The position numbers and the translations under genes were made by a program. Shown piece after piece: positions 9,453-19,277 of a stretch of DNA of 24,373 nucleotides; within the stretch, counting starts at the first letter, position 1, and every line of letters starts with the position of its first letter. This DNA is from Choanephora cucurbitarum (lineage: Eukaryota > Mucoromycota > Mucoromycetes > Mucorales > Choanephoraceae). The stretch spans positions 1 to 24,373 of the forward strand of contig JAIWNI010000208.1 in NCBI GenBank assembly GCA_025331435.1, in the 5' to 3' direction. The notes below the pieces were generated by a model. The model was not told the DNA's origin and did not search any database. It saw only the letters and a program-made list of their open reading frames with translations.

Positions 9453-10104
9453 AAAACTGATGATTGATTATATAAACTAGTCATATAAAATAAATGTACC
9501 TAATAATGCACTTAAGATGTGAAAGTCATAAAACTATACATCACCAAATCATTGGTGATAGAGTATTGATAACATATACAAGCATTATTCTCAATCGCCG
9601 TATCTATTCATTGTTGAAAATTAAATAACTACTGAAGAGATAAACTAGAATTTATCTTAATGAGAAGGCTGCTGAACTGCGCAGAAAAGACATTTTCATT
9701 GGTTGAGATAATTGTAAAAACAAAAAATTCACATTGGGTGGATGGTTTATTATATATATAATTATTATGAGATGATGGCTGTGAGATAATTAACAAAGAT
9801 TGGGACTGAAAGCAATCATTAGTGTTTATCCAAACAGTAGTAGCACATTCAAAGAGCTTCATTATTAAGCAGCTAACAATGCTGGATATTTCTTTGTTAA
9901 TATGGGTGGTATTGGACCCATTGCATTTGTTCTGTGTGGTTCATGCAAGGCAACCAGTCTATACATTGTTATAGTTATCTTATACTGAAGCAACGGGCAA
10001 CAATAGTAATAGCAATGATAAATCATGTGGAACAGAAGTACACTAAAGTCAAATGAATAATTTAACAAGGATGTCTGATGATCTATGAAGTAAAAATCGC
10101 ACAC
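9453..10104. other. Spacer between helicase pseudogene and CACTA-like element
   Basis: A+T-rich DNA with no gene I can support. It contains the perfect hairpin at 9540-9559. Overlapping minus-strand open runs (9629-9862 and 9865-10110) have no recognisable domain; the second reads into the terminal repeat of the neighbouring transposon. Confidence 0.45.
9540..9559. repeat. Perfect 8-bp stem hairpin
   Basis: ATCACCAA and TTGGTGAT pair perfectly around a 4-base loop ATCA. It lies 88 bases beyond the helicase stop. Helitrons carry a hairpin near the 3' terminus, but that one is usually G+C-rich and followed within about 10-12 bases by CTRR. I see no CTRR at that spacing, so its role is open. 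Confidence 0.5.
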
Positions 10105-10107
10105 TAT

Positions 10108-10135
10108 CACTATGAATAAAATTTCAGTGAATTTT
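10108..10135 (+). repeat. Left terminal inverted repeat of the CACTA-like element
   Basis: These 28 bases are the exact reverse complement of 12064-12091. Similarity continues imperfectly for about ten more bases (CAGTGAAC here against CCGTGAAA in the other arm). Further CAGTGAA copies follow up to about 10175. Confidence 0.9.
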
Positions 10136-10366
10136 CAGTGAACACCATAAAAAAGCAGTGAAAAAGCAGTGAAAAGATCTGACTTTTAAAAAAAGGACCA
10201 GAGAAAAAGGACTTAGAAAATTTTAAGCAAAATTTTGAAGTACTTAGAGAAAATCTGCCAAAAAAAACTGGCTCAAACATATATTCGCATAAAATCTTTT
10301 TTTCTCATATCTTCATTGTACTGTTAATCATATTATGCTGAATTCAAAATCAAACGAAAAGTCATA

Positions 10367-11468
10367 TTACTCTATGGGACAAACAGTTCTGGTCATTTCA
10401 GGCCAAAAGAAATGTATTCTTTGATTGAGAGGTGTTCTTAACCAAGAAGATTGGAGTATTGCAACCGGTGCTAGAAGGTTTTCCAGTGGTACCACTTTCA
10501 GCCAGGCGTTGCTTGAGCACGAGTGGTTGTTGGCGACATTACTTCCATTGCAAACAGGTATGCCTGCTTCAGAGACTTGCAGTTTTTGATAGACATGAAT
10601 CAACGCGAAACGTTTTTGTTCATGTATGTGTAACTTGAACATAAGCAGTATATTGTCATTTGCTGATTTTAATCGGTTTCTTGGCTGAACTAAGGGAGAG
10701 CGAGAAAGATGGTTTTTTCTGGTATCGCTTTTAATACTACAATCAAAATTTCTTGTTGTTGCCATTTCGATCGACTTTGCAAGCATTATGTTGTTATCTA
10801 TATCGTACGCGGTAATACCAACCAAGTCTGATAAGAGGCATCTTAAATATTATTACTCAAAATCAGTTAGCTGTGAAGGTTGGTTAAAGTACTTATCAAC
10901 GTCTTTGATTACTAGCATATTTTTGTTGTAGTCAATCTTGTCTCTTTTTGCATAGCTAAGATATGCCTGACTGACAATTAGATTTTCCGCATCTTTGTAA
11001 ACGTCTAATTTGGCATTTACTTAGTGTTTTAGCATTTGTATTCTTCTTTCTAATGTCTTGCAATTTATTTGCTGCAATTTCATAACCTTCAAGAGTTCAA
11101 TCAAATGGGAAAGGTGATGTTGGTTTACCGTAAAAGACTCGGGCTTCAAGTGATCCAAAAGAAAGGCATGCCGTTGGTCTATTAACTTGTCTAAATCAGC
11201 TATCTCTTCATCAATATCACGCTAGGTTGCTATTCCACATATCCTTGAAATTTGGCACAATGTATTGATTATTCTCTTGGTTGTTTCGGCCGGAAGAAGG
11301 TGAAGAACTTCTTTCGTAGCAAGACGTATCCGCTTTGCCACCAACAAGGTAAGAGGAATGCCATGCCTGTTTCAGTAGAGAAAGATGCAACTGATGAAGA
11401 GAGTGGCGAAAGCGATGAAAGTGATGAGAGCACTGATGAAGCTGAAGATGAGGGACAGGCCGGCCCAT
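10367..11468 (-). pseudogene. Decayed gene of unknown family inside the CACTA-like element
   Basis: On the minus strand the frame from 11221 down to the stop at 10367 has 285 codons. Its only internal stops are TAA at 11021 and a double TAA at 10850-10855. In DNA this A+T-rich about twenty would be expected by chance, so I read it as real but broken coding sequence. Upstream, a one-base frame change near 11220 joins it to a run ending NFKDMWNSNLA, open to about 11468. Visible features are a helical, charged segment (DIDEEIADLDKLIDQRHAFL and onward, near 11220-11030, coiled-coil-like), then SQAYLSYAKRDKIDYNKNML, then LLSDLVGITAYDIDNNIML and a C-terminal Ser/Asn-rich region. No DDE, RNase H-like or zinc motif is certain. 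It may be an eroded transposase or accessory protein. A competing plus-strand reading exists over 11252-11578, so the 5' part is uncertain. Confidence 0.55.
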
Positions 11469-11939
11469 TCATAAGTCAAAATGTAATGCATCTTAAAATT
11501 CGATATGTATAGAATACTATCTAAACTATAATCTTTTATTGTTAGGATGATCCCTCTTCTTCAAGCAATTCTAAGTGAGGCAGAAAGAGACACTATAAGT
11601 AAAATAGACTTATCTTTCTTGACGTTTTGCTAATATACAACAGAATTTGAGATTGTTTTCATTAGTGTCTCTAACGTTATATCTCAAAATCTCACATTTT
11701 TCTTTTGCCATTTTATCTTTTTCTGTGAATAAAAGTGGCCTTACTGAAAACTACATTATGAATTGATACATCAGTTCAGATATATATAGCATGCAATGGA
11801 AGCTAAAGCATAAGCGTACAATATGAGCATATTAGGATCCGATAATAATAACAGGATATGAGCCAATAGTAAGAACTCAAGCTAGCCTAACGCCTGCTTT
11901 TCTTTTTCAATGAAAACCGTAAATTGTGGTGAAAAGAAC

Positions 11940-12063
11940 AATAAATTTTCAGTGCAACCGTTAATGCACCGTTAAATTTCAGTGCAAAATTTCAGTGAAA
12001 ACCGTGAAAAAACGCTGTAGTCATTGAAATTTTTTTCCGTGAATGTTAACGAAGTTTTCACGG
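11940..12063. repeat. Subterminal repeat cluster at the right end of the CACTA-like element
   Basis: TTTCAGTG occurs three times (about 11947, 11977 and 11991) mixed with CCGT and CACGG words, some in inverted orientation, just inside the right terminal repeat. In CACTA elements such clusters bind the transposase. The left end has a similar but shorter series at 10124-10175. Confidence 0.65.
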
Positions 12064-12091
12064 AAAATTCACTGAAATTTTATTCATAGTG
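12064..12091 (-). repeat. Right terminal inverted repeat of the CACTA-like element
   Basis: Exact 28-base reverse complement of 10108-10135. It ends CATAGTG and is followed by TAT, which matches the trinucleotide before the left end. Confidence 0.9.
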
Positions 12092-12776
12092 TATAACAAA
12101 CATATGTAAGACCTTTATCAAGTTCTGTAACAGTGTATTGCACAATGAGGGAGTCAATACTTGAGGTGCAAACATATACTAATAGTACTCATTTATATGA
12201 ACAAGATATAATCCTCAGCATGATGCTTCAATTCGATTTAAATTACTCTGCAGCACATAACTGAAGGAATGTGTATTCAATTTATTCTTCAATGCAGACA
12301 TACACATAAGCCGAAAGGACATATGGTTGTTTGAAAAGATGATTATCAACTCTAATCTTTCCTGAGACCCTATTGTAATGCATACCACCGATAAACATTA
12401 TAACATTGATGTCCTAAAAGACTATCTTTATACAAGATTTGAATGCAAGTGATTGTAAATAGAAAGCATAAATATACCGGTGAGTAAAAAGTACTATGAC
12501 ATGCTGAGATGGAAGTTCACCTACGATGATATAAGCAGCTTTGAATCCATGATAAAAGACGAATATCATCTTGGAATATCTTGTCAAATCTACAGATATA
12601 ACTTCCAACTTTGTTATTGTGAATGCAAAGTTCGCCATTATAACATTATTGTCATAGCAATCTGTATTGCAAACCCTAGAATGCTACCCGATCTGGTTAC
12701 AGCGCTTGGATTTATCCAATATTCACTAAGCATATATGCTTAGAAATATCCTTAATCCAAATATCCTTCTATCTTT

Positions 12777-13035
12777 CAGACGAATCAATGTATCTCTTTG
12801 AAGCGACCAGTCTTCGTCTTTCTTTGTAATATTCTATTTGCTTTGTCCTTTCTGTCTCTTCACCATTTCTGTCTTTGTGTCATTCTTCTTTTGACTATCT
12901 TTTAATACCGAATCCCTTGCTCTCATTTTTGACCCACATTCAAAATGATCGTTTTCTTCGTTCATTTTTTCCATTTTTCCTCGCTTTCTCTCATTCTTCT
13001 TTCCTTTGTTTTTTCTCTTAGTCTTCCTTCTTTCT
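12777..13035 (+). other. Pyrimidine-rich tract
   Basis: For about 250 bases the plus strand is dominated by C and T (repeated TTCTT, CTTTC and TCTC words), unlike the surrounding DNA. CT-rich tracts occur in some fungal promoters, but no convincing coding sequence follows. Function is unknown. Confidence 0.5.
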
Positions 13036-16000
13036 GTATAGCTATTTTATCAACTAAATAATTGGTGGGTGGTTTGCACATAATTGGTTTGCTTACTTAA
13101 GCAGTCTGGAAGATTTTGTTGACTCTCGTTTCGTTTATATGAGTAGTTCTTTTATTGATGGTTCTATAAAATTCGCAATTCCAAGCTACTCTAATCCTAA
13201 AAATTATTTATTTCATTGTTGACTTGGTTGAATCGTCTGTTCCTCAGTCTTCGATTGATACACGTAAGTTAGTAGTTATCCTTGACGTGGACATGTACGC
13301 ACTTTAACATGCTCATCAGTCTACATGGCGGCTATCTTTCTGCTAGAATAAAGAAGCTTTACTCTTGGCTGCTTCAGATGGCGCAATTAAGGGCTTGGGG
13401 TTTTACTTGCTCACTTCATTCAACCTTTTAGATATAAACCAACCTGCAAAATATTTAATCGAACAATTGCTTCTGATTCAATTTTTATCTCTCGAGATAA
13501 GCCACTTTTTTCGAGAGACATTCAATCATTTCATTTTATTTATTTTTCTCTCTTCTTAGATTTGCATCACTGTCCACAAGGTTCAATGTTAAAATAAAAA
13601 TTGCTAATCAACACCTCAGTTTTCTGAATGAATCTTGCTAACTCAAAAAATTAGAGTGACTTAACTCAGTCCATGCAAGAATCAGTTTTTCATAACGATT
13701 CAACTCTATTTAACAATAAAGCTGCTTTGGTGTTTACACTTTCTCATCTCTGACTATTTATTACCCAGTTCTTTATCACTTCAAGTTGAATGTGGATTAG
13801 ATTTGACTGATCAAATACAAGAGGCTTTTTATATTCGACGCATAATTGTTCAAATGCCTTCACCAGATTTTCTTGGCAAGAAAGAGAGAGTTTTCTTTTT
13901 ACAGATTTAATATCCAACTTGACTCTATAACAGCGCTTATTTACAGTGACAACATAAGTGATCTTTTCAAATCCTGAGTAGATAGTGAGAAGTTTATAAA
14001 AATGCCTAATTTACAAGTTTTATTTTGCATGAAAAGAGTCAGTCTTAATCAACTACAAGAAAGTGGGTCATTTAAATTCTTGACAGTGTTATGATATGTA
14101 TGTACATGCAAAAGGACAGCGATATTATTAAATGGATTATTCGATATAGAGACAAGTTTAAAATTTTATTTAGGTTCATATCAAAATTGGAACTATATGA
14201 TCACAAATGTGAGGATTGTAAGTAGTTCATGCTTGTGTCTATGTGGTTGAAATATTGACATCGTTATTATATAGGTAATGTGTTATTTGGATCAGTGCAT
14301 TCTATGAATGATGTGATAGTGACAATAGGCTTTGTCATTATGTTATAGTAGCGGATTTGGTTGTTGATACTGTTATTGTTTTTTTATTGGGACGTCGGGA
14401 GATTAGTTGGAGAACCGTCTCCCTTCTTTTATTGAACATGGAGCTTAATTGAAAGTTATTTTGTTTTGGTAGAAAGCCAATGTGATAGACTCTGTATTAG
14501 TGATTTTGAGAATACCTAATGTGGTGTATTAATGCTTTCCAATTTAGTTTGCTTCGGTCTTTTTTAAAAAATTAAATAGATCAAAGGATCTTTTACTGAA
14601 ATGAATAAAAAATTTATGATCTATGATCTACAGTTGAATTGCTTATCAACTTACCAGTCAGCATATCGTCTATTTATTCTTTCTCGTTCCAATAATTTGA
14701 TGGCAATAACCAATTTTTATCGAATCTCGACACCTCTCTTCCAAGTGATGAACGCTTTGAAAAGTGATTTAAATTGGCAATGAGTTATTTATTTCTTCGA
14801 AGCACAATCACGTTTGTATCAAGGCTATTTCGTTTAAGCCGAATTCTTGAAAGGTTGCAATGTAAGTTTTATTAAAATCAGAAGGCATTATTAAACTAAG
14901 TTCTATGTTAATGATAGGTATGTAGTCTAGCATGATTGCTTTTAGTCTATGTTTACCAACTCCAATAGACCATATGTTGCCTTATCAAGCATTTCTCTCA
15001 AGTCTACGACAAAAGGATTGTATCAGCTTTAGTCGTCTTTGATAAGATTGTTCGCTATATCCTGGACGTCGACTTGTTACGTTATAACTAACATCAAAGG
15101 ATACCTTGAATTGAATATCTCTTCTCTTGATTTGTTTGAAGTCGTAATCCGATAAAGTTATCTATAGATGTAAGCGATCATATAACTTTGGACCATTGAA
15201 TCTTTCACTGCAAGTGTTGCCTGTATTTTTTCTTGGAATAAAACTTCATATGTATTAGTTAATATCGCCTGATTACTTTGGTACCAACATGAAGAATCAC
15301 CTTGCGAATTAAATAAAATTGAAGGGTTAAACAGTAGCATCTCTATCTGTCGTAGATTACACATCTATGCAGATTGTTCATTACTCACCAGAGCATTTGG
15401 TCACGACAGCTTTCTTGTTACAGGTGTTCCTTTTCTATACCTGTACTGATTCAATGCACTACAATTATATGTGCTTGGATCGATCGAAAAGGTAAGTTTG
15501 GATTCATAGTTCAAGTCTCGGTTGATATATATTAATGTCGATTTGGTTTATGGATCAACACAAATGAACTCACCGTCGGCTTGTTGTTTGAGGTGAGTGT
15601 GTATAGAATGGCTCATCAGATTACTTGAAACTACAAATTGTTGTTTATCATCTTGACATGATTAAGAATGCATATGAAATAAAAGACGCTGTGTTTGTTG
15701 AAAGGAAAATATACATGAGTCGAAGTCAATCCACTATCTTCCTTTATGCTGTTTGCTGTTCAAGTGGGATACGTTTTTAAATGCACAAGGAGAATCCCAA
15801 TAGGTTGATGCTTTATTGGAAACAGTTGACGTTGCTTCACAGTACAATGTTCTTGTTCGATATTGAATGTTTCATTGTTTAAGCCACTATTAGATCCAAT
15901 TCTTTTCTTTGGTCTGCTTTTTATAAAGTCTATTCCATTGATTTCTCTCTCAAAATCTCTAGGTATAAAAGTTTGTTTACCTTGTTCATGAATCTGCTAA

Positions 16001-16074
16001 GTGATTCGAATATGCCTTATGTGTGGTTTGTGTTAGTGAGTCAGAATGTTTGCCTAAAACTGGCTAGAATTATA

Positions 16075-16166
16075 TTCTTTTTCTGTCTTTCATTAAAATT
16101 CCCATTCTTCCTCTTTTTCTCTCTCTCTTTCGTTTGTTTCCTTTTATCTAATCGCTCTTTTTACCA
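16075..16166 (+). other. Pyrimidine-rich tract
   Basis: About 90 bases are almost all C and T apart from a short AAAA, ending in TTTTTACCAG. It could be a promoter CT box or a long polypyrimidine tract before a 3' splice acceptor. No coding sequence that I can recognise follows. Confidence 0.4.
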
Positions 16167-17136
16167 GTAACTAAATAGACCACTTTAAAGCCAGTGAAGA
16201 TGAAACTATAGACAACTTGATCTATCATGACTTGACAACTTGTTCATACACGGCTGCATGTAAACTACTTTTGTTGCTTTTCTGTTTATTTCACAAATAA
16301 CAAACGTATAGGGGAACCCGACAGCTATAACTACAAAGCTTTTTCATGCGACTCAAAAACTTACTCATCGCTTGTATAGTTAGTGACAAATTTAGTCAGC
16401 TCAAGTGAGAGTCTTCCAAACCTTTATGGTAAGATGAATCAAACTGACCAGTTGCCTATACAACTCTAAAGTAGTTTATTCTAGTACATTCCTTACTCAA
16501 TGGTCTAAGAGACGCTCACATCTTTGTTCATGAATACCCATGCAGCTTATTAGAGTCAAGTAGACCGTTGTTATGAAGATATTTTCTTTTTAACTGATCA
16601 GTTAAAGGACTATTGCTTACAACTAATGAAGGTTATTCAAAATGCTAGACATACCAACACATCTAACTTATATGACACTGTTTTCTTTCAGAAGAAGAAG
16701 AAGAGTATGGTGGCTTTAGTAGTCATACAGTGTGTCAGACTAGTGAACATACTCATGTTGACTTGAATGGCCCTGTAAATCACATGGTTTTTGTACCACC
16801 ACTATCTTAATTTTCCAACCAAAACTTCTTTGGTTGATTTCTATTGCCTTTGCATCGCCAACTTGTTTCTGTAAAGTTGTTCTTGGGCTAATTGACCTTT
16901 TCTAGGTTACATCATCAAACGGCATGGTGCTTATCTACGAATGATTCGATCCCCTTTCATCTTCCTCTGTTATAATTCATCCTTTTTACTTCTATTTAGC
17001 TTTTGTGTCACTTTAATTAATTGATTCTATTTTCCACCCTTACATAATAAATTTGTCTGCTTCATTCCAGATGACTTCGACCTTCTTCCTTTTCATGCAA
17101 AATCGAAGGTTTCACTCAAATTGATGCTCATTTTTA

Positions 17137-17208
17137 CCCCCCCCCCCCCCCAATTACCAAAATAAGATCTTTTTTTTTTAATAAGAATTTTATTTCACCC
17201 CCCCCCCC
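17137..17208. repeat. Paired poly-C runs separated by a poly-T run
   Basis: A run of 15 C (17137-17151), a run of 10 T (17170-17179) and a run of 11 C (17198-17208) lie within 72 bases. The opposite strand therefore has two long G runs. Low-complexity DNA of this kind is prone to polymerase slippage and assembly error, so the exact run lengths should be treated with caution. The minus-strand open run across it (17134-17379) owes its Gly stretches to the G runs and is not a gene. Confidence 0.8.
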
Positions 17209-17209
17209 G

Positions 17210-17870
17210 TTTAGCCTACGGATAGCCCCACGAAGAACCCGTAGCAATACTTTTTCTTTTTTCGCCCGCTTTCGGCCAGGATATTTTTTTAAAAAATTAA
17301 TTTTTTTTATCCTTTTACAGCTTTCGAAAATTATCACTAGAAAAATTTTGTCGATTCTGCCATCGCCAATCGTCTTCAAACTGTGTGTAGACCTTCTCTT
17401 TATTCATTAAACTATGATCACCCGATAAAAACAGCATCTCTTCTCACAAAAAATGACTACTACTCAATTCTCAGTTTTTTGGTGTGCTGACACACAGCTG
17501 CCAGTGGGCTGGTAAACAGTCACCACACAACTGAGTTTCAATTTGCGCTGTAGTGAATTACTATGTATCATCATCATCCTTCGGGAGGTCACTTTGCTTA
17601 CTCACACACTATACACTTGGTTGTAGTTTGACATATATTCACTGTAGTATTTCCAAATACATCCTATAACTAATAGAATTAGATTACACTTATAATTACT
17701 AAAGCATTCTAATACAATGTTAGCATCATATTCGAAGGTAGAAATCACATAAATGATTCTATGTACAGTAAGAACGAAAATATGCTACGGACTTTAAAAA
17801 TCAAATTTCTTGATTACCTTACACCATGTAGGATGTTGTGCATCAGTAGAGCATTTGCCTATCAATAATG
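17210..17870. other. Spacer before the Tc1 pseudogene, no gene seen
   Basis: A+T-rich sequence. It includes a short inverted pair (CTACGG and CCGTAG at about 17215-17245), a T/A-rich block at 17283-17312, and a small GTGTG-CTGA-CACAC hairpin near 17482. No coding region or RNA gene is supported. Confidence 0.4.
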
Positions 17871-17879
17871 TCTTCATAC

Positions 17880-17895
17880 TTAACACATATGTTAA
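17880..17895. repeat. Short palindrome beside the Tc1 pseudogene
   Basis: TTAACA and TGTTAA flank a CATA centre, giving six-base arms. It lies 45 bases outside the transposase stop, in the zone where a terminal inverted repeat of a Tc1 element is expected. I could not find its partner beyond the other end, so it is recorded only as a palindrome. Confidence 0.35.
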
Positions 17896-17939
17896 AAAAG
17901 AGTTCTGTGTTTATTTTGGTCAAAAAAAAGTATGAAAAA

Positions 17940-19004
17940 TCAATACTTTGTGTGGCCTCCGTTTGCCTCTACAATTATTGGCATCTTTTGCCCATACTGC
18001 CAACGAGGTTGTTGAGATACTCTGGCGTGAGACTGTACCATTCTTCTTTCAAATCCCTCTCTAAGTCACTGAGAGTGTTGATATCACTCTCACGCTCATC
18101 CAGACGGTTTCTCAAATAAGCCCAGACATTTTCAATGCGGTTGAGGGTTGACTTTGTGAAGGCCATCTTTTGAAGGTGTTTGTTATGGTCTTAATCTTAA
18201 ACCACCTGGAGTATACTCCCACATGGCATGGAGCGTTGTCTTCCTGTAATATGTAGTCAATGTTGGTTTTCCCCGGCTCTTTTTCAATCTAGGGAAGGTA
18301 ATAATCAACTAAACATTGAACATACACTTTTTGATCAACTGATCCATGTTGTACCACAAAAGTGCCAACACCATTTGCATAAAACCATCCCCATCCCATC
18401 GCAGAACCCAAACCAAACTTGTGGGTACCCTTAATGTGCCTCTCCTCGTATCTTATTCCATCCTTTCTAATCACTCTAGTTCCAACACTAGCACTCTTTA
18501 GGGTGAACTTGGTCTCATCAGACCAAACTACCTTGTTCCAGTTACCTTTTGTCCAGTTAAGCCTTTCTCTGACCTAGGCAAAACGTGAGTCTTTATGTCT
18601 TGGCTTTACAGCTGGTTTTTTTGCTGCGATGCGTGATTTGAAGTTCATACGAGTCAAAGCATCTCGAAAAGTGGACAAAGAGACTTTCTTGCCAGAACGT
18701 AAAAAGTGACTATGTTGAGCCCTAATTGATTCAGTAGGTCGACGACGAACGCTTAACTCAATCGTGTTCAGATCAGTTTGAGACAGAAGCCTTTCCTTCC
18801 GCTTGAAGTTTTAGGAGGAGTGGTCTTTGTTTGCTGAAGACTTTTATAAGCTAATCGTACGGTTGGTTCAGAAGGGTCAAGATCTCTGGCGATCTGAGCG
18901 ATGTTATTTCAATACATAAAAGCGCCGGCTAATCTACCATAATCATGTGCGGAAAGTTGTTTGTTAGCTTCTTTGGATACGGGAATAATTGTGGAAGTGC
19001 TCAT
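17940..19004 (-). pseudogene. Tc1/mariner-family transposase, inactivated
   Basis: This reads as a full-length but broken Tc1 transposase of about 355 codons, the usual size. An N-terminal MSTSTIIPV start at 19004 leads into a helix-turn-helix region (DYGRLAGAF, IARDLDPSEPTVRLAYKSL). Next come FLRSGKKVSLSTFRDALTR, then WNKVVWSDETKF with the first catalytic Asp at 18517-18519. The second Asp is in LQEDNAPCHV at 18238-18240, and the catalytic Glu is in LNRIENVWAYL at 18131-18133. The spacing fits DD34E after allowing for one indel. The C-terminus VEANGGHTKY ends at 17940. Lesions: in-frame stops at 18909, 18574 and about 18288, and frame changes near 18780, between 18240 and 18133, and near 17970. 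Without an intact frame it cannot act. I found no terminal inverted repeats, so the element borders are not defined. Confidence 0.92.
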
Positions 19005-19277
19005 TTTTGTATGTTTATTAAGACAAGGGTGATAGGAAGACCAACAGAACAACCATGGGTTGCATGATCAAAAGGCGGAGTTTGAAAATCCTCAGCCTAA
19101 TTTCCTTCACACTGTATTTTATTGGTACTGAACTTAAATTACGAGGGATTGATTTTATTATAAGCCAATTTAATTAGGCTTTCTTTCGCATTTTCTACAC
19201 TATTCGTAGTTTGAGTGTGTTATTGAGCTTAATATTGAATAAACCTACTTCATCGCCTTATCTTCTTCAACGAACCT
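19005..19277. other. Spacer between the Tc1 pseudogene and LINE ORF1
   Basis: About 270 bases that may contain the outer end of the Tc1 element and the 5' untranslated region of the LINE. The junction cannot be placed from one copy. No coding region is seen. Confidence 0.4.

Larger units (their letters stand above)
10105..12094. mobile_element. CACTA-like DNA transposon with TAT target duplication
   Basis: The element proper is 10108-12091 (1984 bp), bounded by perfect 28-bp inverted repeats that start CACTATGAATAAAATTTCAG. The trinucleotide TAT stands directly outside both ends (10105-10107 and 12092-12094). Terminal CACTA and a 3-bp duplication are hallmarks of the CACTA (EnSpm/CMC) superfamily. 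Short CAGTG(A/C)A and CCGT words recur just inside each end, as subterminal repeats do in that superfamily. The interior holds a decayed minus-strand gene with no transposase domain I can recognise. The copy is therefore either a non-autonomous derivative or an autonomous element whose transposase has eroded. Confidence 0.8.
12095..17130. other. Long region without a supported gene
   Basis: About 5 kb of A+T-rich DNA with stops in every frame. No open run exceeds 90 codons and none contains a motif I recognise. Pyrimidine-rich tracts on the plus strand at about 12777-13035 and 16075-16166 stand out. A 38-codon open stretch ending at 16809 follows a good 3' splice acceptor and is treated under findings. 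Other plus-strand runs (for example 13921-14259) are of lengths expected by chance. The region may hold eroded elements or intergenic DNA; I cannot say which. Confidence 0.45.

Noticed and set aside
9865..10110. Minus-strand run ending in GPIPPILTKKYPALLAA
   Set aside because: The tail looks protein-like after a possible acceptor, but I recognise no family. The frame starts within the CACTA-like terminal repeat, so a gene is not supported.
10432..10638. Plus-strand run of 68 codons in the CACTA-like element
   Set aside because: It overlaps the longer and statistically stronger minus-strand frame and has no motif.
12414..12743. Overlapping open runs on both strands (74 and 87 codons)
   Set aside because: Neither contains a recognisable motif; mutual overlap and length fit chance.
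13921..14259. Plus-strand frame with few stops, considered as an eroded gene
   Set aside because: Neighbouring frames are equally open in places, and runs of 40-60 codons are expected at this base composition. No motif emerged.
15158..15364. Minus-strand run of 68 codons
   Set aside because: No motif, no flanking signals; length within chance.
15508..15520. GTTCAAGTCTC, resembling the B box of a tRNA gene
   Set aside because: No matching A box, cloverleaf arms or T tract at the right spacing.
17134..17379. Minus-strand run of 81 codons with Gly stretches
   Set aside because: The Gly residues are simply the long G runs; low-complexity DNA, not a gene.
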